From Paracoccaceae bacterium (GTDB lineage: Bacteria > Pseudomonadota > Alphaproteobacteria > Rhodobacterales > Rhodobacteraceae): a stretch of DNA of 64,000 nt. Position 1 is the first letter of the stretch. The number at the start of each line of letters is the position of its first letter. Of this stretch, positions 25,138 through 33,493 are shown piece after piece. The DNA is taken from positions 124,001 through 188,000 of the forward strand of contig JAMWZC010000006.1 of NCBI GenBank assembly GCA_024304985.1, read 5' to 3'. The position numbers were made by a program, and so were the translations under genes. The notes beneath the pieces were generated by a model, which had not been told where the DNA came from, searched no databases, and worked only from the letters and a program-made list of their open reading frames with translations.

Positions 25138-26892
25138 TCAGTCATCCTCGAACGGGTCCCATTCATCCTCGACCTCGGGCAGGGCCTCGGTCTGTGCGGC
25201 GGCGGCCAGTTTGTCGGGTGTGCGGATTTCAGTGATCCGGGCCTTGGGAAAGGCGCTGAGCACTGCCTGCATCATCGGATGCGCCTCCACTTCGGCCTTA
25301 AGGTTGGCCTCGGTCGCGTCGCGCGCGGCAGCGATGGAGGGGGCACCGCCTTCGTTCACAAGGCTGACCGCCCAGCGGTTGCCGGTCCAGAGTTGCAGCC
25401 GCTGGCCCAGCCGCTGCGCCAGATCAGAGGCGGCCCCTTCGGCGGGGACGAATTCGATGCGACCGGGGCGGTAGGCCGCCAACTGGACGCCGGTTTCCAC
25501 CTCGACCAGCAATTTCACATCGCGATTGGCGCGGATCAGATCGACCACATGGTCAAAGGTCGGAAAGCGCGCCAGCGCCTGATCGGCGTCCAATGCCACA
25601 GCCTGCACCGTGCTGCCGCCACCATTTCCCGAGGGAACGCTGCCCCCCCGCGTCATGGCCGACGCGCCGCTATCCATTCCGCCTGCGACCATGCCACCGC
25701 CGGGGCCACCGCCCGGAGAGGGTGGAGGCAGGTCGGGCAGTTTGCGCACCAGTTCTTCGGGCGTGGGCAGGTCGGCGACATGGGTCAGGCGGATCACGGC
25801 CATCTCGGCGGCCATCATGGCGTTGGGGGCCTGCGCCACCTCGTCCAGTGCCTTGAGCAGCATCTGCCACATCCGCGCCAGCGCCCGCAGGGGCAAGCCT
25901 TCGGCCATCGTCTGCCCGCGCGCACGCTCGTCCGGGCCCACGGTCGGGTCCTCGGCGGCATCCGGGGTGATCTTGACCACGGAAATCCAGTGCGTCACCT
26001 CGGCCAGATCGCGCAGGACCGCCATCGGATCGGCCCCGTCGGCATATTGCGCGCCCAGTTCGGCCAATGCGCCGCCCGCATCGCCGCGCATGATCATGTC
26101 GAACAGATCCAGCACCCGGCCACGATCCGCAAGCCCCAGCATCGCGCGCACCTGATCGGCGGTCGTTTCGCCCGCGCCATGGGAGATTGCCTGATCCAGC
26201 AGCGAGGTGGCATCGCGGGCCGAGCCTTCGGCGGCGCGCGTGATCAGGGCCAGCGCGTCATCGGTGATCTGTGCGCCCTCGGCCCCGGCGATCTTGCGCA
26301 GCAGGGCGATCATCACTTCGGGTTCGATCCGGCGCAGGTCGAATCGCTGGCAGCGGGACAGGACGGTGACCGGCACCTTGCGGATTTCGGTCGTGGCGAA
26401 GATGAACTTCACATGCGCGGGCGGCTCTTCCAGCGTCTTGAGCAGCGCGTTGAACGCGCTGGTCGAGAGCATGTGCACTTCGTCGATGATGTAGATCTTG
26501 TAGCGGGCCGAGGCGGCGCGGTAATGCACGCTTTCGATGATCTCGCGGATGTCGCCCACGCCGGTGCGGGAGGCGGCGTCCATTTCCATCACATCGACGT
26601 GGCGGCCTTCCATGATCGCTACGCAATGTTCGCACTGGCCACAGGGATCTGTGGTCGGCCCACCTGTTCCGTCCACACCGATGCAGTTCATGCCCTTGGC
26701 GATGATCCGCGCGGTTGTGGTCTTTCCGGTGCCCCTGATGCCGGTCATGATGAAGGCCTGCGCGATACGGTCGGCGGCAAAGGCATTGCGCAGGGTGCGC
26801 ACCATGGCATCCTGACCGACCAGATCGGCAAAGGTTTCGGGCCGGTATTTCCGGGCCAGAACGCGGTAGCCGGTGGCTTGTGTCTGGGTCAT
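25138..26892 (-). CDS. dnaX: DNA polymerase III subunit gamma/tau
   Basis: The 584-residue clamp-loader ATPase of the replisome. The Walker A loop GIRGTGKTT is at residues 51-59. The zinc module has cysteines at 70, 84, 87 and 90 (CGQCEHC). Walker B is YIIDEVHMLS, and the SRC sensor segment is LSRCQRFDLRR. A Gly/Pro-rich linker near residue 400 leads to the tau C-terminal domain that binds polymerase alpha. I noticed no A6G-type slippery heptamer, so a frameshifted gamma form is not evident. First gene of dnaX-ybaB-recR. Confidence 0.97.
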   Translation of the reverse strand: MTQTQATGYRVLARKYRPETFADLVGQDAMVRTLRNAFAADRIAQAFIMTGIRGTGKTTTARIIAKGMNCIGVDGTGGPTTDPCGQCEHCVAIMEGRHVDVMEMDAASRTGVGDIREIIESVHYRAASARYKIYIIDEVHMLSTSAFNALLKTLEEPPAHVKFIFATTEIRKVPVTVLSRCQRFDLRRIEPEVMIALLRKIAGAEGAQITDDALALITRAAEGSARDATSLLDQAISHGAGETTADQVRAMLGLADRGRVLDLFDMIMRGDAGGALAELGAQYADGADPMAVLRDLAEVTHWISVVKITPDAAEDPTVGPDERARGQTMAEGLPLRALARMWQMLLKALDEVAQAPNAMMAAEMAVIRLTHVADLPTPEELVRKLPDLPPPSPGGGPGGGMVAGGMDSGASAMTRGGSVPSGNGGGSTVQAVALDADQALARFPTFDHVVDLIRANRDVKLLVEVETGVQLAAYRPGRIEFVPAEGAASDLAQRLGQRLQLWTGNRWAVSLVNEGGAPSIAAARDATEANLKAEVEAHPMMQAVLSAFPKARITEIRTPDKLAAAAQTEALPEVEDEWDPFEDD

Positions 26893-27047
26893 GGGGCCTC
26901 GGGTTCAGGGGTCAGACCTCAACCTAGGCAATCGGCCCGCCCGCGTCCAGACGTGGCCGCACAAGAGGCAAGGTGAATCCGGGCTTTTCCGCTACCGTCT
27001 TTGGTGTAGTCTGGTCTGGTCATGCTGGGTTCCGGGGGGGATCGACG

Positions 27048-27890
27048 ATGCGGCTCAAGGACGTGCGGCGCAGCCGCAATATCGAGGACCGGCGCGGTCA
27101 GGCGCGGCGCGTCGGCGGAAAGGCGGGCCTGAGCGGCGTAGGCCTGCTTGTGGTGCTGGCCATCGGGTATTTCGCAGGGATCGACGTGACGCCCCTGTTG
27201 CAGGATCAGGACCCGCGCGGTCAGATCACCCAGCGCACGCCCACCGAGGCCGAGAATCATGCCGCCGACTTCACGGCCCGCGTTCTGGCCACGACCGAGG
27301 CCGTCTGGGATCAGGTCATGCCCGCGCAAGCAGGGGTGGATTATGTTCCGCCGGTGCTGGTGCTGTATTCCGGTGTGACGCAAAGCCCCTGCGGCGGAGC
27401 GTCAGGGGCGACGGGACCGTTCTACTGTCCGGCGGATCGCAAAGCCTATCTTGATACGGAATTCTTCGCCACGCTGTCGCGCGAATTGGGGGCCAAGGGT
27501 GATTTCGCGGCCGCCTATGTCATCGCTCATGAAGTGGCGCATCACATCCAGAACGAGCTTGGCATTCTGGGAGAGGTGCATCGCGCCCGGCAGGCGGCCA
27601 GCACGGCCGAGGGCAATGCCCTGACCGTGCGGTTGGAGCTTCAGGCGGATTGCCTGTCGGGTGTCTGGGCGCGGGCGGTAGACGGTCTTCTGGAACCCGG
27701 TGATCTGGAAGAGGCGTTGAATGCTGCGCGGATGATCGGGGATGATCTGCTGCAAAAGCGGGCAGGGCGCGTGCCGCAGCCCCATACATTCACCCATGGC
27801 ACCAGTGAACAGCGCGCGCGCTGGTTCACCATCGGTTATGACAGCGGCGAGATCGGGCGCTGTGACACCTTTGGGGCAAGGACGCTCTGA
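27048..27890 (+). CDS. YpfJ family neutral zinc metallopeptidase
   Basis: A 280-residue protein of the putative neutral zinc metallopeptidase (DUF/YpfJ) family. One membrane segment (LSGVGLLVVLAIGYFAGI) near residue 30 anchors it, with the catalytic part likely in the periplasm. The zinc motif HEVAHH lies at about residues 164-169, and a downstream Glu in LELQADCLSG completes the site. ATG 27048 is chosen because the GGGGGGA ribosome site precedes it and it starts with the basic cytoplasmic tail (MRLKDVRRSRNIEDRRG). It is 1 nt from the phosphatase gene, so they are co-transcribed. The substrate is unknown. Confidence 0.92.
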   Translation: MRLKDVRRSRNIEDRRGQARRVGGKAGLSGVGLLVVLAIGYFAGIDVTPLLQDQDPRGQITQRTPTEAENHAADFTARVLATTEAVWDQVMPAQAGVDYVPPVLVLYSGVTQSPCGGASGATGPFYCPADRKAYLDTEFFATLSRELGAKGDFAAAYVIAHEVAHHIQNELGILGEVHRARQAASTAEGNALTVRLELQADCLSGVWARAVDGLLEPGDLEEALNAARMIGDDLLQKRAGRVPQPHTFTHGTSEQRARWFTIGYDSGEIGRCDTFGARTL

Positions 27891-27891
27891 C

Positions 27892-28392
27892 ATGTCGTCG
27901 CTGGTCATCCATGCACTGCCGGTGGCTGGTGGCATTCTTGCCATCGCTCCCATGCCGGGCGGGCGTGGCGACTATGCTGCGGACCTTGCGCATCTGCGCG
28001 AATGGCAGCCTGCGTTGTTGATCAGCCTGACCACGCGGATCGAATTGATCGAAACCGGATCGGAGCGACTGGGTCAGGACATGCAGGAACGCGGCGCGCG
28101 CTGGGTGCATCTGCCGATCGCGGATTTCGGCATACCCGATCGCGAGACCGATGCCCGCTGGCGCGAGGTCAGCGCCATGGCGTTGAAAGCGCTGTCCGGC
28201 GGCGGCCGGGTGCTGGTGCATTGCAAGGGAGGTTGCGGGCGGTCCGGCATGATCGCCCTGCGCCTGATGATCGAGGCGGGAGAGGCGGCGGGACCGGCCC
28301 TGAAACGCCTGCGGGCCTTGCGCCCCTGCGCGATCGAGACCGAGGCCCAGATGGATTGGGCGTTGCGGCGGCGGACGAAAGCCCGCTCCTAG
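27892..28392 (+). CDS. Dual-specificity/tyrosine phosphatase-like protein
   Basis: A 166-residue cysteine phosphatase of the DSP/PTP fold. The P-loop is HCKGGCGRSG at about residues 103-112, matching HCx5R, and the preceding DFGIPD segment offers the general-acid Asp. No signal peptide. It starts one base after the stop of the YpfJ-type protease gene and converges with rsgA, both stop codons sharing a CTAG at 28389-28392. The phosphorylated substrate is unknown; protein and phospholipid phosphatases of this family cannot be told apart here. Confidence 0.88.
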   Translation: MSSLVIHALPVAGGILAIAPMPGGRGDYAADLAHLREWQPALLISLTTRIELIETGSERLGQDMQERGARWVHLPIADFGIPDRETDARWREVSAMALKALSGGGRVLVHCKGGCGRSGMIALRLMIEAGEAAGPALKRLRALRPCAIETEAQMDWALRRRTKARS

Positions 28393-29489
28393 CCCTTGCG
28401 GGGCCCCTTGCCGGGCTTGGGAGCTTTGGCATTGCGGTTCGCGTCTTGTTCGGCCTTGTGGGCGCGGGTCAGGGCGCGCGCGCGGCGGCGGCTGACGGTC
28501 ATAGAGGTCGTGTTGAGCGCATCCTCGGATGTCAGTTTCCGCCAGCGATCCAGCCGCGCAGGGTCCACGGTGCCTGCGGCGACCGCATCCTGCACCGCGC
28601 AGCCTGGCTCGGCCATGTGCTTGCAGTCGCGGAATTTGCATTGCGTTGTGAGAAGGGTGATATCCTCGAACAGCTCGGCGATGCCGCCAGCCACGTCATG
28701 CAGTCCCAGCTCGCGCATTCCCGGCATGTCGATGACCAGCCCACCGCCCGCGATCAGGTGCAGCGAGCGCGCCGTGGTGGTGTGGCGGCCCTTGGCATCG
28801 TCCTGCCGCATGTCGGCGGTGGCCTGCACGCTGCCGGTCAGGGCATTGATCAACGTGGATTTGCCGACACCTGATGATCCGACAAAGGCCACGGTGCGAC
28901 CCGTGCCGCACCATGCGGACAGCAGCGTGATCTGCGAAGGGTCCTTGGCATTCAGGGCGATCACGCCGTCCAGCTTGTCTGACAGGGCGCGGGCCTGATC
29001 GACATAGCGCTGGGCATCTTCGGTCTGGTCCGTCTTGGTCAGCACGATCACGGGGGCCACACCGGCATCAAGGGCCAGCACAAGATACCTCTCAAGCCGC
29101 GCCGGGTTGAAATCGGCATTGCAGGAGGTTGTGATGAAGAGTGTATCGACATTTGCCGCCAGAAGCTGCGGCTTGGCCTCAACCCCTGCGGCGCGGCGGC
29201 TGAGAACAGACGAACGTTCCAGCACCTTTGCGATCCGGCCCGTGTCGGGATCGACCAGCACCCAGTCCCCAACGGCCAGTCCGCCCGCCCGCAATTCCGG
29301 AGGGAACCCCAAGGGGTGTTCGCCATCCGGATCAAGCCCGGTCGCCATTGCGCGCTGGACCGAGATGATCCGCATCGGCAACAGGGCCGCCGCATCCTCG
29401 CATTGATCCGCGAAATATGCGGACCAGCCCAGATCCGACAGCGTCAGCGCGGCGCCGGTCGGGTCTGGCAATAGGGGTTCGTCGTGCAT
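28389..29489 (-). CDS. rsgA: Ribosome small-subunit-dependent GTPase A
   Basis: A 366-residue circularly permuted GTPase that checks late 30S assembly and releases RbfA. The OB domain comes first, then the G-motifs in permuted order: TKTD (G4, about residue 150), GSSGVGKST (G1), DMPGMRELG (G3). The zinc finger is CKFRDCKHMAEPGC near residue 280. The basic C-terminal tail is KAPKPGKGPRKG. It overlaps the convergent phosphatase gene by four bases. The SRP RNA gene follows upstream on the same strand. Confidence 0.96.
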   Translation of the reverse strand: MHDEPLLPDPTGAALTLSDLGWSAYFADQCEDAAALLPMRIISVQRAMATGLDPDGEHPLGFPPELRAGGLAVGDWVLVDPDTGRIAKVLERSSVLSRRAAGVEAKPQLLAANVDTLFITTSCNADFNPARLERYLVLALDAGVAPVIVLTKTDQTEDAQRYVDQARALSDKLDGVIALNAKDPSQITLLSAWCGTGRTVAFVGSSGVGKSTLINALTGSVQATADMRQDDAKGRHTTTARSLHLIAGGGLVIDMPGMRELGLHDVAGGIAELFEDITLLTTQCKFRDCKHMAEPGCAVQDAVAAGTVDPARLDRWRKLTSEDALNTTSMTVSRRRARALTRAHKAEQDANRNAKAPKPGKGPRKG

Positions 29490-29591
29490 CTGCGCCTTTC
29501 AGGCAAGGTTCCGGGTCAGCCATGATGCTTGGCCCGTTTCGGTCGCGCACGCAAGGGGCGCGGCACAGTGTCGTTGAAAGGGGGGTAAGGT

Positions 29592-29685
29592 GAGAGGCTG
29601 GACAACGACCCAAGCGGGGCTCGTTACGGCTGCTTCCTTCCGGACCTGACCGGGTTGGCGAGGTGCCTGCCCGCGCCAACCTCTC
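29592..29685 (-). ncRNA. ffs: Signal recognition particle RNA, small bacterial type
   Basis: On the minus strand the conserved SRP domain-IV core GGTCAGGTCCGGAAGGAAGC is flanked by a hairpin whose ends pair (GAGAGGTTGG with CCAGCCTCTC), total about 94 nt. It binds Ffh and targets nascent membrane proteins. A good promoter lies 8 nt upstream. Confidence 0.97.
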
Positions 29686-29692
29686 GACGCTT

Positions 29693-29721
29693 CATATAGG
29701 GGGCAGGGGCCGGATATGCAA
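29693..29721 (-). promoter_or_regulatory. Promoter of the SRP RNA gene
   Basis: On the minus strand, TTGCAT (29721-29716), a 17-bp spacer, then TATATG (29698-29693), predicting a start at about 29685, the first base of the RNA. Confidence 0.75.
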
Positions 29722-29758
29722 GACGGTGCTTGATCTGCGACACCTGACCTGATCCAGG

Positions 29759-31699
29759 TCAGAAATGCAGTCGGAACCGGGCAAAGCCGTCTGGCGCCGT
29801 GCCGGCCCGTTCGATGCAGATCCCGTTCAATTCATGAAGCGTATCAGCGGCGGCCGGGGCGCTGTCGAACAGGACAGAGGTGCCGGGCGATGGCGCAAAC
29901 CGCCAGACGGGTCGTGTGACGGGGATGACCACGCCACAACGGGCGACATAGTTGGCCAGCACTTCGGGGATGGTCTCGGGCGCATAGGGGCTGCCAGCAT
30001 CCAGCGCGACGGAGTGCATCTCGACGGCGGCGGCAAAACCACCACCACCGCTGGCGCGATAGCTGTTGGTCGCCACGACGAACTGGTCATCCGCCGCCAC
30101 CGGGTTGCCGTTCCAGGTGATGTCACGCACCCGCCGCGCGTCCGGGTTGATCAATCGCCCGTCAGGGGCAAAGCGGGCGGGTTGCGAGGGGTCGATGACA
30201 TAGCGCAATCCGCAGATCACATCGAAATTGTAGCTGGGCACAGCCGGATCCCGCAACATCTGGTCCTGTCCGCCATGCAAGATCTGGTTGAACTGCCCCG
30301 CCGCGTGTTCCAGCCAGTCCGACAGCGCCGCCCCGGTGACCTGCACCGCGCACAGGCGGTTCGGAAAGAGGTATAGATCGGCCAGATTGCGCACGCGCAG
30401 AGGACCTGCCGGCACATCGGTGAAATGGTCTGGGCCTGCGGGACCGCCAGCCTTGAACGGGGCGACGGCGGACAGCAGGGGCAAATGCGCGCTTTCGGTT
30501 CCATGCAGAAGCTCTGCCACCCGTGCCCGCTGCGCTTCGGCAACCAATTGGATCGAGGGGTCGTCGGCCACCAAAGCAAAGAAGGAATGGACAGGCTTGC
30601 TGACATGGCCGAGCGGGCGGCGGATATGGGCCAGGGTCCGGGAATGAACGGCGCGGGCCAGCGCAAGAACGGCGGGATCATCCGCCACCAGCGCGCGCCT
30701 GCGTCCGCCCGCTATGTCCTGCCGGCAGATTGGGCGCAGGCTGACGCGATGGCGCGCCACATGCCACCCTGTGGCATCGCGTTCAAGGGTCAGGTCGATC
30801 AGCCCAAGATGCGAGCCCCAGAACCCCGCCATCACCGCCGGGGTGCCATGCAGCGTGCCCGCCGCGCTGTCCACGCCAGTGATTCCGGCAAAGGATGGGC
30901 CCGGAAAGCTCTCATGCTGATGCCCGCAGAGGATCGCATCGACACCCGGAAGCGCCGCCAACGCGAGGGCGGCATTTTCCAACCGCCCGGTGCCACCTTC
31001 GGGCGCGATACCGGAATGGCACAGGATCACGACCAGATCCGCGCCCGCCTCGCGCAGCCGAGGCAGGTGCGCCCTGGCGGTCTGCACCATGTCGCGGGTT
31101 TGCAGGCAGCCCTCAAATTGGGGCCTGTCCCAGATCTCTATCTGCGGCGGCAGAAGGCCGATCATCCCTATTCTCAGATCATGCCATACACCGTCCCGAT
31201 CCTGCACCCTGCGGGTCAGGATCGTCGAGGGTGGCAATAGTGTCTCATCCTCGCAGGGTGTGGGGCCAAGGCTGCGGGCGACATTGGCACAGAGCATGGG
31301 AAACGCGGCTTGCCCAAGGCTACGCATCAGGAATGCGACGCCATGGTCGAAATCGTGATTGCCGGGCGTTCCCGCATCATAGCGCAGGTGGTTCATGGCC
31401 GCGATCATCGGATGCACCCGGTCCCGTGTTGCCATGCGTGGCATTGCACAGAGATCGCCAAGAGCATTCCCCTGCAACAGATCGCCCGTGTCCAGCAGCA
31501 GGCTGTTTGCTGCCTCCTTCCGGGCGGCGCGGATCAGGCTGGCCAGACGGGACAGCCCCATCCTGTCGGACTCGCGGTCCGACAGATAGTCATAAGCCAG
31601 CAGATGTGCGTGAAGGTCCGTGGTCTGCATCAGGCGCAGATCCAGGGGCGCAAACGAAGGTCCTGACCGGGGCAGTCCGGTCACCGGGGAAAAAGACAC
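29759..31699 (-). CDS. 2',3'-cyclic-nucleotide 2'-phosphodiesterase / 3'-nucleotidase (CpdB-like)
   Basis: A 646-residue metallophosphoesterase plus 5'-nucleotidase C-terminal domain. Metal ligands are seen in QTTDLHAHL (Asp28, His30), LLDTGDLLQGN, GNHDFDHG, LCHSGI and GHQHESFPG. The C-terminal substrate domain includes SYNFDVICGLRYVIDPS. CpdB enzymes are usually periplasmic, yet the N-terminus here (MSFSPVTGLPRSGPSFAPLDLRLMQTT-type) has no hydrophobic signal segment, and the metal motif starts only about 25 residues in. Either export is lost or the enzyme works in the cytoplasm. The stop codon lies inside a small hairpin (29744-29762). Confidence 0.92.
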   Translation of the reverse strand: MSFSPVTGLPRSGPSFAPLDLRLMQTTDLHAHLLAYDYLSDRESDRMGLSRLASLIRAARKEAANSLLLDTGDLLQGNALGDLCAMPRMATRDRVHPMIAAMNHLRYDAGTPGNHDFDHGVAFLMRSLGQAAFPMLCANVARSLGPTPCEDETLLPPSTILTRRVQDRDGVWHDLRIGMIGLLPPQIEIWDRPQFEGCLQTRDMVQTARAHLPRLREAGADLVVILCHSGIAPEGGTGRLENAALALAALPGVDAILCGHQHESFPGPSFAGITGVDSAAGTLHGTPAVMAGFWGSHLGLIDLTLERDATGWHVARHRVSLRPICRQDIAGGRRRALVADDPAVLALARAVHSRTLAHIRRPLGHVSKPVHSFFALVADDPSIQLVAEAQRARVAELLHGTESAHLPLLSAVAPFKAGGPAGPDHFTDVPAGPLRVRNLADLYLFPNRLCAVQVTGAALSDWLEHAAGQFNQILHGGQDQMLRDPAVPSYNFDVICGLRYVIDPSQPARFAPDGRLINPDARRVRDITWNGNPVAADDQFVVATNSYRASGGGGFAAAVEMHSVALDAGSPYAPETIPEVLANYVARCGVVIPVTRPVWRFAPSPGTSVLFDSAPAAADTLHELNGICIERAGTAPDGFARFRLHF

Positions 31700-31782
31700 G
31701 TGCTACCACACAAAAACGACGCCGGTGCCGGACCTGCGACCAAAGATCAACGGATCGCGCGAGGGCGTGGCGCGTTCCGTCT

Positions 31783-31809
31783 GGTAGTATACGGGATCAA
31801 TTTACTACC
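31783..31809. promoter_or_regulatory. Dyad upstream of nudC
   Basis: GGTAGTA (31783-31789) and TACTACC (31803-31809) are 7-bp arms spaced 20 bp centre to centre, in the 219-nt divergent gap between the cpdB-like and nudC genes. A regulator site is plausible. Confidence 0.35.
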
Positions 31810-31918
31810 GGAAAGCGAAAATGATTGAAAGCGGTGCGGATGCTTTGCATTCCCCTTGCTGCAATGCCAATCTTGCGCAGAAAAACGCGGCAAGACGGGT
31901 TCAGAGGCGCAAGGCAGA

Positions 31919-32890
31919 ATGAAAATAGCGGAAACGGTGACTTTCGGAGGCTCTGGTCTGGACAGGGCGGCCGAGTTGCGAGGCGATGCCGCAGCACTGA
32001 CCAGTGCATTGGCGGCGGCTGACAGCCGCACTGTCCTGTTCTGGCGTGGCAAGCCGCTGCTGGCTGATGGCCCCGAAGGCCGGACATTGGCGCGACTGCC
32101 ATTGTCCCACCCGGTGCTGGCCGAGGCCGCGCCCGACCCGTTTTTTCTGGGGCGCGAGGATGGTGCGGCGGTCTTTGCGCATGATCTGGCCGACTGGACA
32201 CCTGCCGATCAGGACCTGTCATCCGTCAACAGCTTTGTCGATCGCAGCGAGCAGGTCCATCCCGCCTTGCCCGACACGCACCGTTTCGCCGAACTGCGCA
32301 CCGTGATGACACGGATCAGCCCGCGCGATGCCGAACTGGCGGCCAGCGCCCGCGCGCTTTTGAACTGGCATGCCACGCATGGGTTCTGCGCTGTCTGCGG
32401 GGGGCGCAGCCACGTGGCCAAAGCGGGCTGGCAACGCGATTGCGCTGCCTGTGGCGCGCATCATTTTCCGCGCACAGACCCTGTTGTCATCATGCTGATA
32501 ACCCATGGGAATTCGGTTCTGATGGGACGCTCGCATGGCTGGCCCGAGGGGATGTATTCCCTGCTTGCAGGTTTCATCGAACCCGGCGAGACGATCGAGG
32601 CCGCCGTGCGCCGTGAAGTCTGGGAAGAAGCGGGTGTCCGCGTGGGGCAGGTGGACTATCTGGCCAGCCAGCCCTGGCCCTTTCCGTCATCCCTGATGCT
32701 GGGTTGCCGTGGCGAGGCGACGAGTCGCGACATCACCATTGATCCGGTTGAGATCGAGGATGCGATCTGGGTCAGTCGTGACGAGATGCTGGAGGCTTTT
32801 GCCGGGCGTCATCCCAAATTGCTGCCGGCACGCAAAGGGGCGATCGCCCATTTCATCATCAGCCATTGGCTTGCGGACAGGCTTGATTGA
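31919..32890 (+). CDS. nudC: NAD(+) diphosphatase NudC
   Basis: A 323-residue Nudix hydrolase that splits NAD(H) and can remove NAD caps from RNA. The zinc ribbon CAVCGG...CAACGA is at about residues 156-180. The Nudix box is GFIEPGETIEAAVRREVWEEAG at about 218-239. SQPWPFPSS, the motif that separates NudC from other Nudix proteins, follows. ATG 31919 gives the expected N-terminus after GGCGCAAGGCAGA; in-frame codons further upstream are ignored. It is divergent from the cpdB-like gene, another nucleotide-degrading enzyme. Confidence 0.95.
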   Translation: MKIAETVTFGGSGLDRAAELRGDAAALTSALAAADSRTVLFWRGKPLLADGPEGRTLARLPLSHPVLAEAAPDPFFLGREDGAAVFAHDLADWTPADQDLSSVNSFVDRSEQVHPALPDTHRFAELRTVMTRISPRDAELAASARALLNWHATHGFCAVCGGRSHVAKAGWQRDCAACGAHHFPRTDPVVIMLITHGNSVLMGRSHGWPEGMYSLLAGFIEPGETIEAAVRREVWEEAGVRVGQVDYLASQPWPFPSSLMLGCRGEATSRDITIDPVEIEDAIWVSRDEMLEAFAGRHPKLLPARKGAIAHFIISHWLADRLD

Positions 32891-33017
32891 CATGGGCTTG
32901 CGCACTGGCCCATGTGTCCGCTATGCGCGATCCGGATCAACGTCCGGTCCGTTGTCCTTCCACCCCGTTGCGCCAGGAGCAGGTCCTGCCGTAGATATGT
33001 TTGATGAGTGATCCGTC

Positions 33018-33485
33018 ATGAAGTTCTCTGCGAAAGAAGATATCGAGGCGCCGATCGAGCAGGTCTTTGCGCTGGTCAGCGATTTTGCAGCATTGGAGCG
33101 CGCCGCCTTGCGGCGTGGTGCCGAGGTGCAGCGGACCGACAGCCTGCACAAGCCCGGTGTCGGCATGAGCTGGACAGCCGCCTTCATGGCGCGCGGACGT
33201 CAGCGCAAGCTGGATATCGTGATGACCACCTATGAGCCGCCCCACGCCATGAGATTCGACTCGGTCGCACAGGGATTGCATTCCAACATGACGGTAGAGC
33301 TGGTGGCCCTGTCGCGTGGCCGGACCCGCCTGAGCGTGGACCTTGAGCTGAAACCCAAGTCGATTTCGGCACGGCTGTTCGTGCAATCGCTCAAGCTGGC
33401 GCGGAATAACCTGAACAAGAAGTTCCATCTGCGGATGGCAGACTATGCCAGCGATCTGGAAGACCGGGCCAGGCGCGCGACCTGA
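33018..33485 (+). CDS. SRPBCC superfamily (START-like) protein
   Basis: A 155-residue helix-grip-fold protein of the polyketide cyclase/dehydrase-like group. The N-terminal strand/helix is MKFSAKEDIEAPIEQVFALVSDF, and alternating strands plus a long basic C-terminal helix (KLARNNLNKKFHLRMADYASDLEDRAR) follow. Such proteins bind hydrophobic ligands in a cavity. No signal peptide. It lies 127 nt after nudC and converges with the hydroxyacid dehydrogenase gene; ligand and role are unknown. Confidence 0.85.
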   Translation: MKFSAKEDIEAPIEQVFALVSDFAALERAALRRGAEVQRTDSLHKPGVGMSWTAAFMARGRQRKLDIVMTTYEPPHAMRFDSVAQGLHSNMTVELVALSRGRTRLSVDLELKPKSISARLFVQSLKLARNNLNKKFHLRMADYASDLEDRARRAT

Positions 33486-33493
33486 GGCGTGGA

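Noticed and set aside
25138-26892. Programmed frameshift in dnaX producing a short gamma form
   Set aside because: I saw no A6G-like slippery run with a following stem in the expected region; the full frame is uninterrupted.
29744-29762. Terminator at the end of the cpdB-like gene (CTGACCTG-ATC-CAGGTCAG)
   Set aside because: The stem includes the stop codon and has no T-run downstream on the minus strand; kept only as a note.
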